Below, one piece after another: positions 1 to 8,620 of a DNA stretch of 64,000 nucleotides. Below the pieces are notes generated by a model that was not told the origin of the DNA, did no database searches, and was given only the letters and a program-made list of their open reading frames with translations. Made by a program: the position numbers and the translations under genes. Every line of letters begins with the position of its first letter. Positions within the stretch are counted from its first letter, which is position 1. Source of the stretch: JAHEEL01 sp942491345 (lineage in GTDB: Bacteria; Actinomycetota; Acidimicrobiia; Spongiisociales; UBA5794); NCBI GenBank assembly GCA_942491345.1, contig CALOAN010000044.1, forward strand, positions 298,247 to 362,246, given 5' to 3'.

Positions 1-773
1 ACGGTCGGGAGATACCCCTCGACGGTCACGACTTCATCCGAGTCCGGAATTGCCACCTCACCGCCGACGAGACCGGTGACGATCGCATTGGCGAAGAAGT
101 CATCAGCGTGCACGATCGCGGCCGTGGTGATGGCCGGATCGATGACACCCGTACCGGTGTAGTACTCGATCATGGAGACCGGGGAGAAACCGATCAGCTC
201 GGCCGCATTTTGCTGGAAGTAGAAGATGTTCTGGAATCCCCGCTCCCAAATGCGCAACGCAGCACCCGACGGGATCGGATACATCATGTCGGCCTGGTTC
301 GCCACCGTTGATGCCGGGAAGGTCAGCAGGCTCGAGAAGGTACCGAGCAGCGCATCCGCGCCCTCGACCTCGATCTGGCGCTGAACCTGCGATACCGTGA
401 CCTCCGGATCGGACCGGTTGTCTTCGACGAGCAACTCGACCTGACGTCCGAGGATCCCGCCACGTGCGTTGATCTCATCGACGCAGAACTGGTATCCGTC
501 GCCGTGTTTGCTGCCCGGAATCGCGAAGTCACCGGTGAGCGGCAACGACGCTGCGAACAGAATTGGATCATCCGACATGGCGGCCGTGGTTGTTGTTTCC
601 TCGGTCGCTGCTGCGGTTGTGGTGGTTTCTTCAGTTGCGGCAGCCGTCGTGGTGGTCTCATCGCCACCGGCTGCCGCTGTTGTCGTGGTGGTGTCGTCAC
701 TATCGCTGCTGCAGGCAGCAACAATCAGGGCAAACACCGCCAGCAGAGTCAAGAGCCTCGTAAATCGAACCAT
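1..773 (-). CDS. ABC transporter substrate-binding lipoprotein, branched-chain amino acid type (C-terminus cut by window)
   Basis: The protein starts at the ATG complementary to 771-773, with a strong GGGAGG ribosome site just upstream. It has a lipoprotein signal peptide ending in a lipobox (LIVAAC, Cys about residue 21). A low-complexity Thr/Ala/Glu linker follows to about residue 65. The mature domain then begins ILFAASLPLTGDFA, typical of type I periplasmic binding proteins of the Liv/amide-urea families (PF13458). It should be tethered outside the membrane and capture a small solute for an ABC importer. No permease is visible here; it may be beyond the left edge, or the protein may feed the importer at 22.7-26.0 kb. 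It is divergent from the 1082 gene across a palindrome-rich operator region. The family is clear but the substrate is unknown. Confidence 0.85.
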   Translation of the reverse strand, partial: MVRFTRLLTLLAVFALIVAACSSDSDDTTTTTAAAGGDETTTTAAATEETTTTAAATEETTTTAAMSDDPILFAASLPLTGDFAIPGSKHGDGYQFCVDEINARGGILGRQVELLVEDNRSDPEVTVSQVQRQIEVEGADALLGTFSSLLTFPASTVANQADMMYPIPSGAALRIWERGFQNIFYFQQNAAELIGFSPVSMIEYYTGTGVIDPAITTAAIVHADDFFANAIVTGLVGGEVAIPDSDEVVTVEGYLPT

Positions 774-834
774 GCGCTACCTCCCACGCAATCGATGATC
801 GATATGCCGAATGGCACACTACGGATTGCCCAGG

Positions 835-859
835 TCGATTGCAAGTGCAATCGATTGCA
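835..859. promoter_or_regulatory. Operator cluster A, nested AATCGATT palindromes
   Basis: The intergenic region 774-1081 carries two overlapping inverted repeats. TCGATTGCA and TGCAATCGA form arms around a 2-bp spacer (835-854), and TGCAATCGATTGCA (846-859) is a perfect 14-bp palindrome. A partial copy, GCAATCGAT, lies at 788-796. The cluster sits between the divergent lipoprotein and flavin oxidoreductase genes and shares its AATCGATT core with sites at 5564, 18132, 22544 and 28465. Regulator binding is inferred. The rest of this gap shows nothing else I can name. Confidence 0.6.
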
Positions 860-1081
860 GAATGGCAGGCTCGCCCGGGAGGTTGACCCCACCCGGGGGC
901 CCCTCCTACCATCGCGCTACCATTGCGATCGCCGAACGAAAACGACAACGACGCAGATCGAAACGCTCCGGGGAACCGGTTGATCCCCCATCGACGTTGA
1001 GCGATGCGGCTCTCGCAGACGACAAGCCGGCCCGATCACGCGACCCGCAAGCCAAGGGCCACTTCAGAAAAGGGATGGGTA

Positions 1082-2518
1082 ATGGCGGCCTCGCGTAGAC
1101 GGTTTCCCCAGGTCAAGAAGATCGGTACACCCGAGGCTATGAGCGCCTACCTTGCGGAGCAGGGAATCGACCTTCCGCTCGACGAGGTCGTGGAGCCCGC
1201 ACCGAATGGGCCGCTCGCGGCGCCCATCAGGATCGGCTCTCACCTCGAGGCCGAGAATCGTTTCGCGATCCTTCCGATGGAGGGTTGGGACGGAACGACG
1301 GACGGAAGGCCGACGCCGGATTTGGAGCGCCGCTGGCTGCGTTTCGGAGCCTCTGGAGCCGGCTTGGTGTGGTGTGAAGCGACCGCCGTCGCCCCCGAAG
1401 GCAGAGCCAACCCGAATCAGTTGATGATCAACGAAGAGACGGCGGAGTACCTCGGCGACCTCCGGAGCCGGATGGTCGCAACTCGGGCACGCGAGTTCGA
1501 TGGAGCTCACCTCGTCGCCGGCCTCCAGCTGACCCACAGCGGACGATGGTCCCGGCCGTTCGGTGAGCCGCAGCCCCGTGTCACCTTCCGTCAGCCGCAG
1601 CTCGACGAACGCCTGCCCGTCTCCGACGCTTCGCTGTTGAGCGACAACGAACTCGACGAGTTGGTCGACGCCTACATCCGAGCGGGCATGCTCGCAGCGG
1701 ACGCCGGCTTCGACTTCGTCGACATCAAACACTGCCACGGATACCTCCTCCACGAGTTGCTCAGCGCGAGAACCAGACCCGGCCGTTACGGTGGTTCGTT
1801 CGAGGGACGGACGAGAGTCCTGCGCTCGGTCGTCGAGCAGCTGAAAGCACGGCGACCGAACCTGACCATCGCCGTGCGGCTGAGTGCGGTGGATCCCGGA
1901 CCGTATCTCGAAGACGCGGACGGGATCGGATACCCACAGCCACTCGACCAGCCGCCCTACCTCTTCGGGCCCGACGAGCAGGGCAACCCTCTTGGAGAGA
2001 CCCACCAGTTCCTCGACCTCTGCACCGAGCTGGGCGTCTCGATGGTGTGCGTCACGATTGGGAGTCCGTACTACAACCCCCACGTGACACGGCCTGCCTA
2101 TCACCCCGCGCTCGACGGCTATCTCCCGCCGCGCGAGCCGCTCGCAGAAGTGGCGTACCACCTCGAGACCACCGCCGCGCTGACCAAAGCCCACCCGGAC
2201 CTCGTGGTGATCGGGAGCGGCTACAGCTACCTGCAGGAACTCCTGCCGAACGCCGCTCAATACCAGGTGCGGACCGGCGGCGTCGGCATGGTCGGTATCG
2301 GCAGGATGGCCCTCAGCTACCCGCAACTCCCGGCAGAGGTGCTCGCCGGGCAGCCAATCGACGCGAAGATGATCTGCCGAACCTTCAGCGACTGCACCAC
2401 GGGCCCCAGAATCGGGTTGGCCTCGGGCTGCTACCCGTTGGACGAGCACTACAAGAAGAGCGAGGCGCGCGTTGCGATTGCTGCCGCCAAGAAGGAGAAG
2501 CGAACGAAATCCGGCTAG
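1082..2518 (+). CDS. NADH:flavin oxidoreductase, Old Yellow Enzyme family
   Basis: A 478-residue single-domain FMN TIM-barrel protein (PF00724). The chosen start at 1082 has a GAAAAGGGA ribosome site six bases upstream; an in-frame ATG at 1004 would add 26 unconvincing residues. Visible family features are the N-terminal barrel strand (NRFAILPMEGWDG), the active-site region DFVDIKHCHGYLLHELLS, and a C-terminal GGVGMVGIGRMALSYP segment near the FMN phosphate site. The tail has two cysteines (CTTGPRIGLASGCYP) reminiscent of the cysteine region in 2,4-dienoyl-CoA and trimethylamine dehydrogenase relatives. The FAD/NAD domain of those larger enzymes is absent. It probably reduces an enone or similar substrate in the same catabolic program. 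The substrate is unknown. Confidence 0.85.
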   Translation: MAASRRRFPQVKKIGTPEAMSAYLAEQGIDLPLDEVVEPAPNGPLAAPIRIGSHLEAENRFAILPMEGWDGTTDGRPTPDLERRWLRFGASGAGLVWCEATAVAPEGRANPNQLMINEETAEYLGDLRSRMVATRAREFDGAHLVAGLQLTHSGRWSRPFGEPQPRVTFRQPQLDERLPVSDASLLSDNELDELVDAYIRAGMLAADAGFDFVDIKHCHGYLLHELLSARTRPGRYGGSFEGRTRVLRSVVEQLKARRPNLTIAVRLSAVDPGPYLEDADGIGYPQPLDQPPYLFGPDEQGNPLGETHQFLDLCTELGVSMVCVTIGSPYYNPHVTRPAYHPALDGYLPPREPLAEVAYHLETTAALTKAHPDLVVIGSGYSYLQELLPNAAQYQVRTGGVGMVGIGRMALSYPQLPAEVLAGQPIDAKMICRTFSDCTTGPRIGLASGCYPLDEHYKKSEARVAIAAAKKEKRTKSG

Positions 2519-2573
2519 TGCCGGGCCGTTGGTTTCGCGCGTCCCTCCGCCGGCGTGCTAGCTTCGCACGAGG

Positions 2574-4007
2574 ATGCGACGCAACGGCGTTGCTCGCCGA
2601 GACTCGGAGCGCGTCTTGATCAAGATTGACACCTCAATCGAACCGGCGTCACTCAGCCCGGGCCTCGACCGATTGTGGGAGATCTCAGGTCCCAAGGTCA
2701 AACACCTGTGCCTGAAAAACTCGCCGGATCTGGCAACACCGGTGTACACCGTCAAGGGCCGGTACACCGCGCGGGGGTGGACCGAGTGGACGCAGGGTTT
2801 CCTCTACGGCGAAGCGATCCTGCAATTTGACGCCACCGGGGACGAGGAAACGCTGGAACTCGGGCGTCGCCTCACGCGCGATCACATGTCGCCTCATCTC
2901 ACGCACGCGGGTGTCCACGATCACGGATTCAACAACCTGAGCACCTACGGCAACCTCAGGAGGCTGATGCTCGAGGGGCGCACCCCCTTCGATGCGTGGG
3001 AGCTGGCGTTCTACGAGAACGCATTGCAGGTGAGCGGCGCAGTGCAGGCAATGCGCTGGACCGAGACCGCCGACGGCGGCGGGTTCATCCATTCGTTCAA
3101 CGGGCCCCATTCGCTGTTCTGTGACACGATGCGCTCCCTTCGATCCCTCATGTTGGCCCACCGGCTCGGGCACCGTCTACTCGGCGAGAACGATCGCTCG
3201 ATCTCGTTGCTCGAACGGGCGGTGCAGCACGCCGCGACCACGGCCGCCTACAACGTCTTCTACGGCGAAGGCCGCGACATCTACGACATTCGCGGACGAG
3301 TTGCCCACGAGTCGCTGTTCAACGTCACGGACGGCAACTACCGGGCACCGAGCACGCAACAGGGATACTCACCATTCACCACGTGGACTCGGGGTCTGTC
3401 GTGGGTCATGTCCGGCTACGCCGAGCAACTCGAGTTCCTGGACACCATTGAGAACTCGGAGCTCGAACCACTCGGTGGGAGAGAGCAGGTCCGCTCGATG
3501 ATGCTCACCGCCGCCATCGCCGCTTGCGACTTCTACATCGACCAGACGCCGCTCGACGGTGTGCCGTATTGGGATACCGGCGCCCCGGGTCTCGCGGCGA
3601 TGGGCGACTATCTCGACCGGCCGGCCGAACCCCACAATTCCCACGAACCGGTCGACAGCTCGGCAGCAGCCATCGCCGCACAGGGGCTGCTGCGGCTTGG
3701 CAACTATCTCACGGCCTCGGGAGATCCCGCAGGGAATCGCTACACCAAGGCCGGCCTCACCGTCCTGCGGACCCTCCTCGGCGACGAATACGTGAGCCTC
3801 GATCCTGATCACGAGGGTCTCCTCCTCCATGGTGTCTACCACCGGCCCAACGGCTGGGACCATGCGCCGCACGACCACAGCGTCCCCTCCGGCGAGTCGG
3901 TGATGTGGGGCGACTACCACCTCATGGAGGTGGCCCTCTACGTACAGCGCCTGGCCGACGACCTTCCGTATCTCACCTTCTTTGGACCGGTAGAGGATTC
4001 GCGATGA
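2574..4007 (+). CDS. Glycoside hydrolase family 88-like protein (unsaturated uronyl hydrolase family)
   Basis: A 477-residue alpha-helical-barrel protein. Family landmarks are HDHGFN at residues 115-120, with an Asp where GH88 enzymes have a catalytic Asp, a second candidate Asp in LFCDTMRSL (D184), the repeat-like SSAAAIAAQGLLRLG, and the C-terminal VMWGDYHLMEVAL. Characterised GH88 enzymes hydrolyse unsaturated glucuronyl residues by hydration of the double bond. This one should therefore act on a uronide-like sugar, in the cytoplasm because no signal peptide is seen. The start is uncertain: ATG 2574 lacks good ribosome-site spacing, whereas TTG 2616 has CGGAG upstream. Its stop overlaps the next ATG (ATGA), so it is co-translated with the SDR gene. 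Confidence 0.75.
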   Translation: MRRNGVARRDSERVLIKIDTSIEPASLSPGLDRLWEISGPKVKHLCLKNSPDLATPVYTVKGRYTARGWTEWTQGFLYGEAILQFDATGDEETLELGRRLTRDHMSPHLTHAGVHDHGFNNLSTYGNLRRLMLEGRTPFDAWELAFYENALQVSGAVQAMRWTETADGGGFIHSFNGPHSLFCDTMRSLRSLMLAHRLGHRLLGENDRSISLLERAVQHAATTAAYNVFYGEGRDIYDIRGRVAHESLFNVTDGNYRAPSTQQGYSPFTTWTRGLSWVMSGYAEQLEFLDTIENSELEPLGGREQVRSMMLTAAIAACDFYIDQTPLDGVPYWDTGAPGLAAMGDYLDRPAEPHNSHEPVDSSAAAIAAQGLLRLGNYLTASGDPAGNRYTKAGLTVLRTLLGDEYVSLDPDHEGLLLHGVYHRPNGWDHAPHDHSVPSGESVMWGDYHLMEVALYVQRLADDLPYLTFFGPVEDSR

Positions 4008-4774
4008 CGACTCGCAGCGCACTCGTGACCGGCGGCTCCCGCGGGATCGGACTCGGCATCGCCCAACGGCTCCTCACCGACGGATACCGGGTGGTCATCA
4101 ATGGCGTGCGAGACCACAACGCAGTGATGCAAACGCTCGACGACCTGTCGCACCTCGGTGATGTGACGTACGTGGCCGCCGATGTCGGCACCGCCGAAGG
4201 GCGCAGTCACCTGGCAACCGAGACACTCGCGGCGGTCGGGCGTCTCGATGTGCTGGTCAACAACGCCGGTATCACCTCGCCGGGCCGCAAGGACATCCTC
4301 GAGACGACGGAGGAAGACCTCGACGCCGTGCTCTCGGTCAACCTCAAGGGTCCGTTCCTGCTGACACAGATCGTGGCTTCACACATGATTGAAGAACGCG
4401 AATCGGATCCGGAGTTCCGGGGGCGGATCATCAACATCACTTCGATCAGTGCTGCATTGGCTACGCCGAACCGGTCCGAGTACTGCATCAGCAAGGCCGG
4501 CCTCTCCATGACCACGATGTTGTGGGCAACCCGCCTCGCCGAGTACGGAATCGACGTCTTTGAAGTCCGGCCCGGCGTCATTCAGACGGACATGACGGCT
4601 CCCGTTGCTGAGAAGTATGAGGCGCTGATCAAGGACGGGCTCACACTGGACCGGCGATTCGGCATGCCGGGAGACGTAGCGGCGGTGGTCGCAGCGCTGG
4701 CGGCAGGAGACATTCCCTACTCGACGGGACAGATTCTCACCGTTGACGGCGGACTGACCGTCGGTCGGCTCTGA
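4004..4774 (+). CDS. SDR family NAD(P)-dependent oxidoreductase
   Basis: A classical short-chain dehydrogenase of 256 residues. It has the cofactor motif TGGSRGIG near the N-terminus, NNAG (VLVNNAGIT), the catalytic Ser in ITSISA and YxxxK in YCISKAG. The C-terminal substrate-loop PGVIQTDM is also typical. The start is the ATG overlapping the stop of the GH88-like gene. Given that partner it could oxidise or reduce a sugar or deoxy-ketouronate, as KduD-type SDRs do. It could also supply the first polyol dehydrogenase missing from the neighbouring inositol-type triad. Both roles are inferences from position. Confidence 0.85.
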   Translation: MTTRSALVTGGSRGIGLGIAQRLLTDGYRVVINGVRDHNAVMQTLDDLSHLGDVTYVAADVGTAEGRSHLATETLAAVGRLDVLVNNAGITSPGRKDILETTEEDLDAVLSVNLKGPFLLTQIVASHMIEERESDPEFRGRIINITSISAALATPNRSEYCISKAGLSMTTMLWATRLAEYGIDVFEVRPGVIQTDMTAPVAEKYEALIKDGLTLDRRFGMPGDVAAVVAALAAGDIPYSTGQILTVDGGLTVGRL

Positions 4775-4798
4775 AGGAGAACGGTTCCTCCTCCGCTC

Positions 4799-5371
4799 TC
4801 AGGTCTCCGCCGAGCGTCCGGCACGCAACCCGGCATCCGTATCAGCGAGCACCTCGCGGTGGCCGAGGTCGAGCGTCTTCAGCCAACGCTGCTGGCCGGA
4901 GGTGAGTGCGATGAAGAACCCGAGTTCGGCAAGCTCGGCCGGAGTGAAGTGTGTGTGGAGGTCATCCCACAATGCGTCGTCGGCGAAGTCTGCGTTCCAC
5001 ACGATCGCATCGGTGTAGCCGAGGGCAGCCTTCTCCCGATCGGTGTAGCGGGGGGAAGATTGAAACTGAAGAAGGTCCGAGTAGTGATCCTCGTCTACCG
5101 CGGCATCCTCCGAACGCTGTGCAGCGCAGTAGCCGCATGCGACGGTCTTGGTCACGTAGACGCGGCACAGCTCCTTGAGGTCGTGGTCCACGACGCCGTT
5201 GACGAACGTCTCTTCCCAGGCAGCGGAGAAGGTTTTCACGACCGCCGGCACATGAGACCGAATCGCCTGGGACTCAGGACGGGGTGTTCCGTTCTGACGC
5301 GCTCGATCCAGAATCGCGAGGACCTCCGGATCGTCGATGGCGTTCAGATCCGGGTAGGGAATTCGCGGCAT
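4799..5371 (-). CDS. AhpD/carboxymuconolactone decarboxylase-like protein
   Basis: A 190-residue helical protein of the alkylhydroperoxidase D / CMD superfamily. It has a CGYC pair at residues 79-82 in the position of the AhpD redox motif, followed by AAQ instead of the usual downstream His. Such proteins act as small peroxidase/disulfide enzymes or decarboxylases, and many have no known role. It is convergent with the SDR gene and divergent from the 5562 dehydrogenase. A second, more canonical family member lies at 28547-29164 in another unit of the same island. Confidence 0.7.
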   Translation of the reverse strand: MPRIPYPDLNAIDDPEVLAILDRARQNGTPRPESQAIRSHVPAVVKTFSAAWEETFVNGVVDHDLKELCRVYVTKTVACGYCAAQRSEDAAVDEDHYSDLLQFQSSPRYTDREKAALGYTDAIVWNADFADDALWDDLHTHFTPAELAELGFFIALTSGQQRWLKTLDLGHREVLADTDAGLRAGRSAET

Positions 5372-5561
5372 CGTGGGTCACCTTTCCGCAAGCCTGGCTG
5401 GTTGCTGCAACGTCGTGTTTGCTCCACAGTACCGCGGCTTTCGCACGATCAGCAGCCGGACTCCGCTGGAATGATTTGCGCACCCCATGACACACCTGGT
5501 TGACTGTTGACATCCTGCGAAAGCACGGCACGAGCCGCCAATGGCGAGACGAGGAGCATTC

Positions 5562-6662
5562 ATGCAATCGATTGCGACCGATACGGCCCTCCCCGCCAGC
5601 ATGGACGCCCTGGTCCTGCTTGGCCCGAACGAGTTCGAAGTGCAGAGCGTCCCAGTTCCCGAACCCGGTCGACACGAGGTCCTGTGCGAAGTCCACTCCG
5701 TCGCGATCTGCGGCACCGACAAGGAGCTCATCTCCGGCAACTTCCTGAAGAAGGGCTGGCCGCGTGGATACCCGTACACACCCGGCCACGAGTGGTCCGG
5801 TGTCATCGTTGCCTCGGGTGAGGGTTCGGCTGAACTCGGCTTCCAACCCGGCGACCGGGTGGCAGGAACCGCACACGACGGCTGCGGCAACTGCCGGATG
5901 TGTGCCATCGGCCGCTACAACCTCTGCGACAACTACGGCAACGAAGACCGCGGCCATCACCACTACGGGCACTACTCCACGGGTGCAATGCGTGAGTATC
6001 ACAACACCTCGATCAAGAGTGTGTTCAAGATCCCGGACTCCATGACGCTCGAACAGGCCGCCTTGGTGGACGCCAGTTCGATCGCGCTCCATGCCGTCAA
6101 GAGAGTCGGCGTAGGCCCGGGTGAAGTTGGAGCCATCATCGGTCCCGGTGCGCAAGGCTTGCTTGCCGCCCAGATCGCAGGTCTCCTCGGAGCCGCGCGG
6201 GTGATCGTCGTCGGAAGAGGCGGCGAGCGTCTCGAAACCGCGGCTGCCATGGGGTTCGAGGTCGTCGACAACACGCAGGTTGATGGACCGGAGGGGGTGA
6301 GGGAGATCACGGACGGGAAGGGCGCTCACTTCACGATCGACACAGCGGCGCGGGGCAACACGCCGGCGGACGCGGTGGCGATGACACGAAAGGGTGGACG
6401 TGTTGCGCTCATCGGCGTGCCGCTCGAGCCCTGTGTCCTGCCGCTGCAGCGGATCGTGTTCGAGGAGATGGACCTCTTCGGGGTACGAGCGAATCCAGGA
6501 ACCTGTGAGGAAGTCATCCCTCTCATCACCGAAGGCAAGCTCGACGTCGACGGTGTCACCACGCACGCCTTCCCGCTGTCGGACTTCGCTGAAGCCTACG
6601 AGACCTTCACGCAACGCAAGGACGGCGCCATCAAGGTCCTGATCCAGCCGGGCGCCTCGTGA
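5562..6662 (+). CDS. iolM: Zinc-dependent medium-chain dehydrogenase, IolM-like
   Basis: A 366-residue MDR-family alcohol dehydrogenase. The catalytic zinc site is visible as AICGTD and GHEWSG. A structural zinc lobe has four cysteines in CGNCRMCAIGRYNLC, and a Rossmann segment follows around GPGAQGLLAAQ. The start at 5562 has GAGGAG five bases upstream. It is followed by a creatininase-fold hydrolase and a TIM-barrel epimerase. That triad is the Thermotoga maritima inositol pathway (scyllo-inosose 3-dehydrogenase IolM, 3-dehydro-scyllo-inosose hydrolase IolN, 5-keto-L-gluconate epimerase IolO). The family is certain; the inositol substrate is inferred from order and may differ. The AATCGATT palindrome overlaps codons 1-5. 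The 8621-9664 gene is a paralogue. Confidence 0.75.
   Translation: MQSIATDTALPASMDALVLLGPNEFEVQSVPVPEPGRHEVLCEVHSVAICGTDKELISGNFLKKGWPRGYPYTPGHEWSGVIVASGEGSAELGFQPGDRVAGTAHDGCGNCRMCAIGRYNLCDNYGNEDRGHHHYGHYSTGAMREYHNTSIKSVFKIPDSMTLEQAALVDASSIALHAVKRVGVGPGEVGAIIGPGAQGLLAAQIAGLLGAARVIVVGRGGERLETAAAMGFEVVDNTQVDGPEGVREITDGKGAHFTIDTAARGNTPADAVAMTRKGGRVALIGVPLEPCVLPLQRIVFEEMDLFGVRANPGTCEEVIPLITEGKLDVDGVTTHAFPLSDFAEAYETFTQRKDGAIKVLIQPGAS
5564..5575. promoter_or_regulatory. Operator B, GCAATCGATTGC palindrome over the start of the IolM-like gene
   Basis: A perfect 12-bp palindrome begins inside the start codon region of the 5562 gene. A TTGACA box lies at 5507-5512, but I see no good -10 hexamer at the matching distance. 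If transcription starts near 5540, the palindrome would lie just downstream as a roadblock site. It is the same core and flanks as operator A (GCAATCGATTGC) and may bind the same regulator. Confidence 0.5.
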
Positions 6663-6726
6663 GCATCGACAAGCCGGCATCGGCACGGAGATTCGGACGA
6701 CGGAATACGAGGAACAGGAGGTACAC

Positions 6727-7704
6727 ATGACCAAATGGCAGATACCGCCCGACGGCGGCCACATGGACCGCCCGACCGGCATCTACTACCAGACGATGAC
6801 TGGGAAGCAGATCGAGGATCGGCTCAAAGAGAACGACCTGATCATCATCCCCATCGGGAGCACCGAGGCCCACGGCCTGGCGCAGAACCCCGGCGAGGAC
6901 ACCTTCCTCGTCACTCGGCAAGCGGAACAGGTCGCTCAGGCGACCGGATGTACGGTGGCTGAACCCATCTGGTATGGGTCGCATCCATTCCATCACCTCG
7001 GCATGCCCGGCAACATCGTCATCCCGGAGGAGACGTTCAACGCGTATCTGCGTGCGGTTATTGCGGGGTACTGGAACGCAGGGTTCCGCAAGCAGATCTT
7101 GCTGAACGGACACGGTCAGGACTATGTGATTCCAACGGCCATGCACCAGTTCGGAAAGAAATACCAGGTTCCGGCCATCCTGGTCAACGTCAACTGGTGG
7201 TTCGTGATCCCGGAGCACCTGCGCGACAAGGACCATGGAGGACCGTTCGACACGCCGTTCATCCACGGAGACGAGTGCGAAGCCTCGTTCTCGCTTGCAC
7301 TGTTCCCGGAATTCATCGACATGGAGTTCGCCGAGAAGACCTCGTTCACGCCGTTGTTTCCGCCCGGGCACATCAACAAGTCCGGCTCGGCGCTGCCGCT
7401 CGCGGAAGCACCGCTTCCGTTCTGGCAGCAGGTAGGCGGCTCTCCGCTCGAGGTCGTCGCCACCCCGGAGGGTCTGGTCGGCGACGCCACGCTGGCCGAT
7501 CCGGAGAAGGCGAAGGGTGGCGTCAACGCGATCCTCGACTACCTGGAGCGCTTGGTCAACGACATCATGGAGATGTACCCGGCCGGGGTGCTTCCACCGA
7601 TCGAACAGGTGAGCATGCGTCCTCGCGAGGATGTCGAGGCCGTCCTCAAGGGCCCGAAGGAGCCGGGAGGCCGTCACCTGTATACGTTTGCCTATCCGCC
7701 GTAA
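6727..7704 (+). CDS. iolN: Creatininase-family hydrolase, IolN-like
   Basis: A 325-residue protein of the creatininase amidohydrolase family (PF02633). Metal-binding signatures are IPIGSTEAHG near residue 45, EDTFLVT, the central NGHGQD and the acidic GDECEAS. The family includes creatininase, MftE, FAPy deaminase and the ring-opening hydrolase IolN of Thermotoga. Placement between an IolM-like dehydrogenase and an IolO-like epimerase favours the IolN role, hydrolytic opening of a diketo-inositol to a keto-gluconate. It is about 60 residues longer than a typical creatininase. The spacing to both neighbours (about 45-65 bases) fits one transcript. Activity on another cyclic substrate cannot be excluded. 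Confidence 0.72.
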   Translation: MTKWQIPPDGGHMDRPTGIYYQTMTGKQIEDRLKENDLIIIPIGSTEAHGLAQNPGEDTFLVTRQAEQVAQATGCTVAEPIWYGSHPFHHLGMPGNIVIPEETFNAYLRAVIAGYWNAGFRKQILLNGHGQDYVIPTAMHQFGKKYQVPAILVNVNWWFVIPEHLRDKDHGGPFDTPFIHGDECEASFSLALFPEFIDMEFAEKTSFTPLFPPGHINKSGSALPLAEAPLPFWQQVGGSPLEVVATPEGLVGDATLADPEKAKGGVNAILDYLERLVNDIMEMYPAGVLPPIEQVSMRPREDVEAVLKGPKEPGGRHLYTFAYPP

Positions 7705-7749
7705 ACGCGGACCGGGGCATTCGAGGCCCGGAATGGGGGTTGATGTCTG

Positions 7750-8559
7750 ATGTTCAAGTCCAGCATGGCCATCTCCCCCACTCCGGCCGTCTTCGCCCCG
7801 CTGCTCTTTGCCGGTGATTGGCCGGCGGCACTCGACGCGGCCGTGGACCTCAGCTACGACGCAATCGAGATCAGCGTTCGCGATCCGGACGATCCGGCGG
7901 TGGTGGCCTGTGACGAGGCCGTGCGCAGGCGCGGACTCCAACTCTCTGCGATCGCCACCGGGCAGTCGTTCTACTCGGACGGTTGGTCGCCGATATCGGA
8001 CGATCCCGAGGTGCGGACGCTGCTCGATGAGCGTATGTATCGCATCATCGAGCTGGCATCGCCTTGGAACGCCATGGTCGTGATCGGGGGTGTACGAGGC
8101 ACGCTCACCGGATCCGAGGTCCACCGAGGCGACCAGTACGAACGGGCCGTGGAAGCGGTCGGCCGGTACGCCGAATACGGACGTGCCAACGGCGTCTCGC
8201 TCGTCATCGAACCGATCAATCGGTACGAGACGAACTACATCAACACGATCCAGGAAGCGCTCCACTTCATCAGAGACGTTGGCCAAGACAATCTGGGAGT
8301 CCTTGCCGACACCTTCCACATGAACATCGAGGAAGCGAACCTCGCCGAGTCGCTGCGGTCGGCAGGTGACCGTATCCGCCACGTGCAGTTCACCGACAGC
8401 AACCGGCTGGCGGCAGGCCGCGGCCACATCGACTTCCCCGAGTTGGCGGCCGTGCTCCGTGAATCCGGCTACGGCGGGTATCTCTCGACGGAAACCCTGC
8501 CGCTGCCGGACAGTAGGACGGCAGCCAAGCAGGCGATCGACTACTTCAGGACACTCTGA
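7750..8559 (+). CDS. iolO: Sugar phosphate isomerase/epimerase family protein, IolO-like
   Basis: A 269-residue AP-endonuclease-2-type TIM barrel (PF01261). Metal-ligand segments visible in order are a Glu in LVIEPINRYE, an Asp/His pair in LADTFHMNIEE, His in RHVQFTDSNR, and a C-terminal Glu in YLSTETLPLPDS. Relatives include hydroxypyruvate isomerase, D-tagatose 3-epimerase and IolO (5-keto-L-gluconate epimerase). As the third gene of the triad it is best read as the epimerase that yields a hexuronate (D-tagaturonate in Thermotoga). It ends convergently against the second zinc dehydrogenase. Confidence 0.75.
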   Translation: MFKSSMAISPTPAVFAPLLFAGDWPAALDAAVDLSYDAIEISVRDPDDPAVVACDEAVRRRGLQLSAIATGQSFYSDGWSPISDDPEVRTLLDERMYRIIELASPWNAMVVIGGVRGTLTGSEVHRGDQYERAVEAVGRYAEYGRANGVSLVIEPINRYETNYINTIQEALHFIRDVGQDNLGVLADTFHMNIEEANLAESLRSAGDRIRHVQFTDSNRLAAGRGHIDFPELAAVLRESGYGGYLSTETLPLPDSRTAAKQAIDYFRTL

Positions 8560-8620
8560 AGCCGTCCGCGCGCCAGAGCAACACGGCGCTCTCTCGACCG
8601 CTCACGGTCCCTCCGGACAT

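Noticed and set aside
5507..5535. A complete sigma-70 promoter for the IolM-like gene
   Set aside because: TTGACA is perfect but there is no acceptable -10 box at 16-18 bases, so it was not listed as a promoter.
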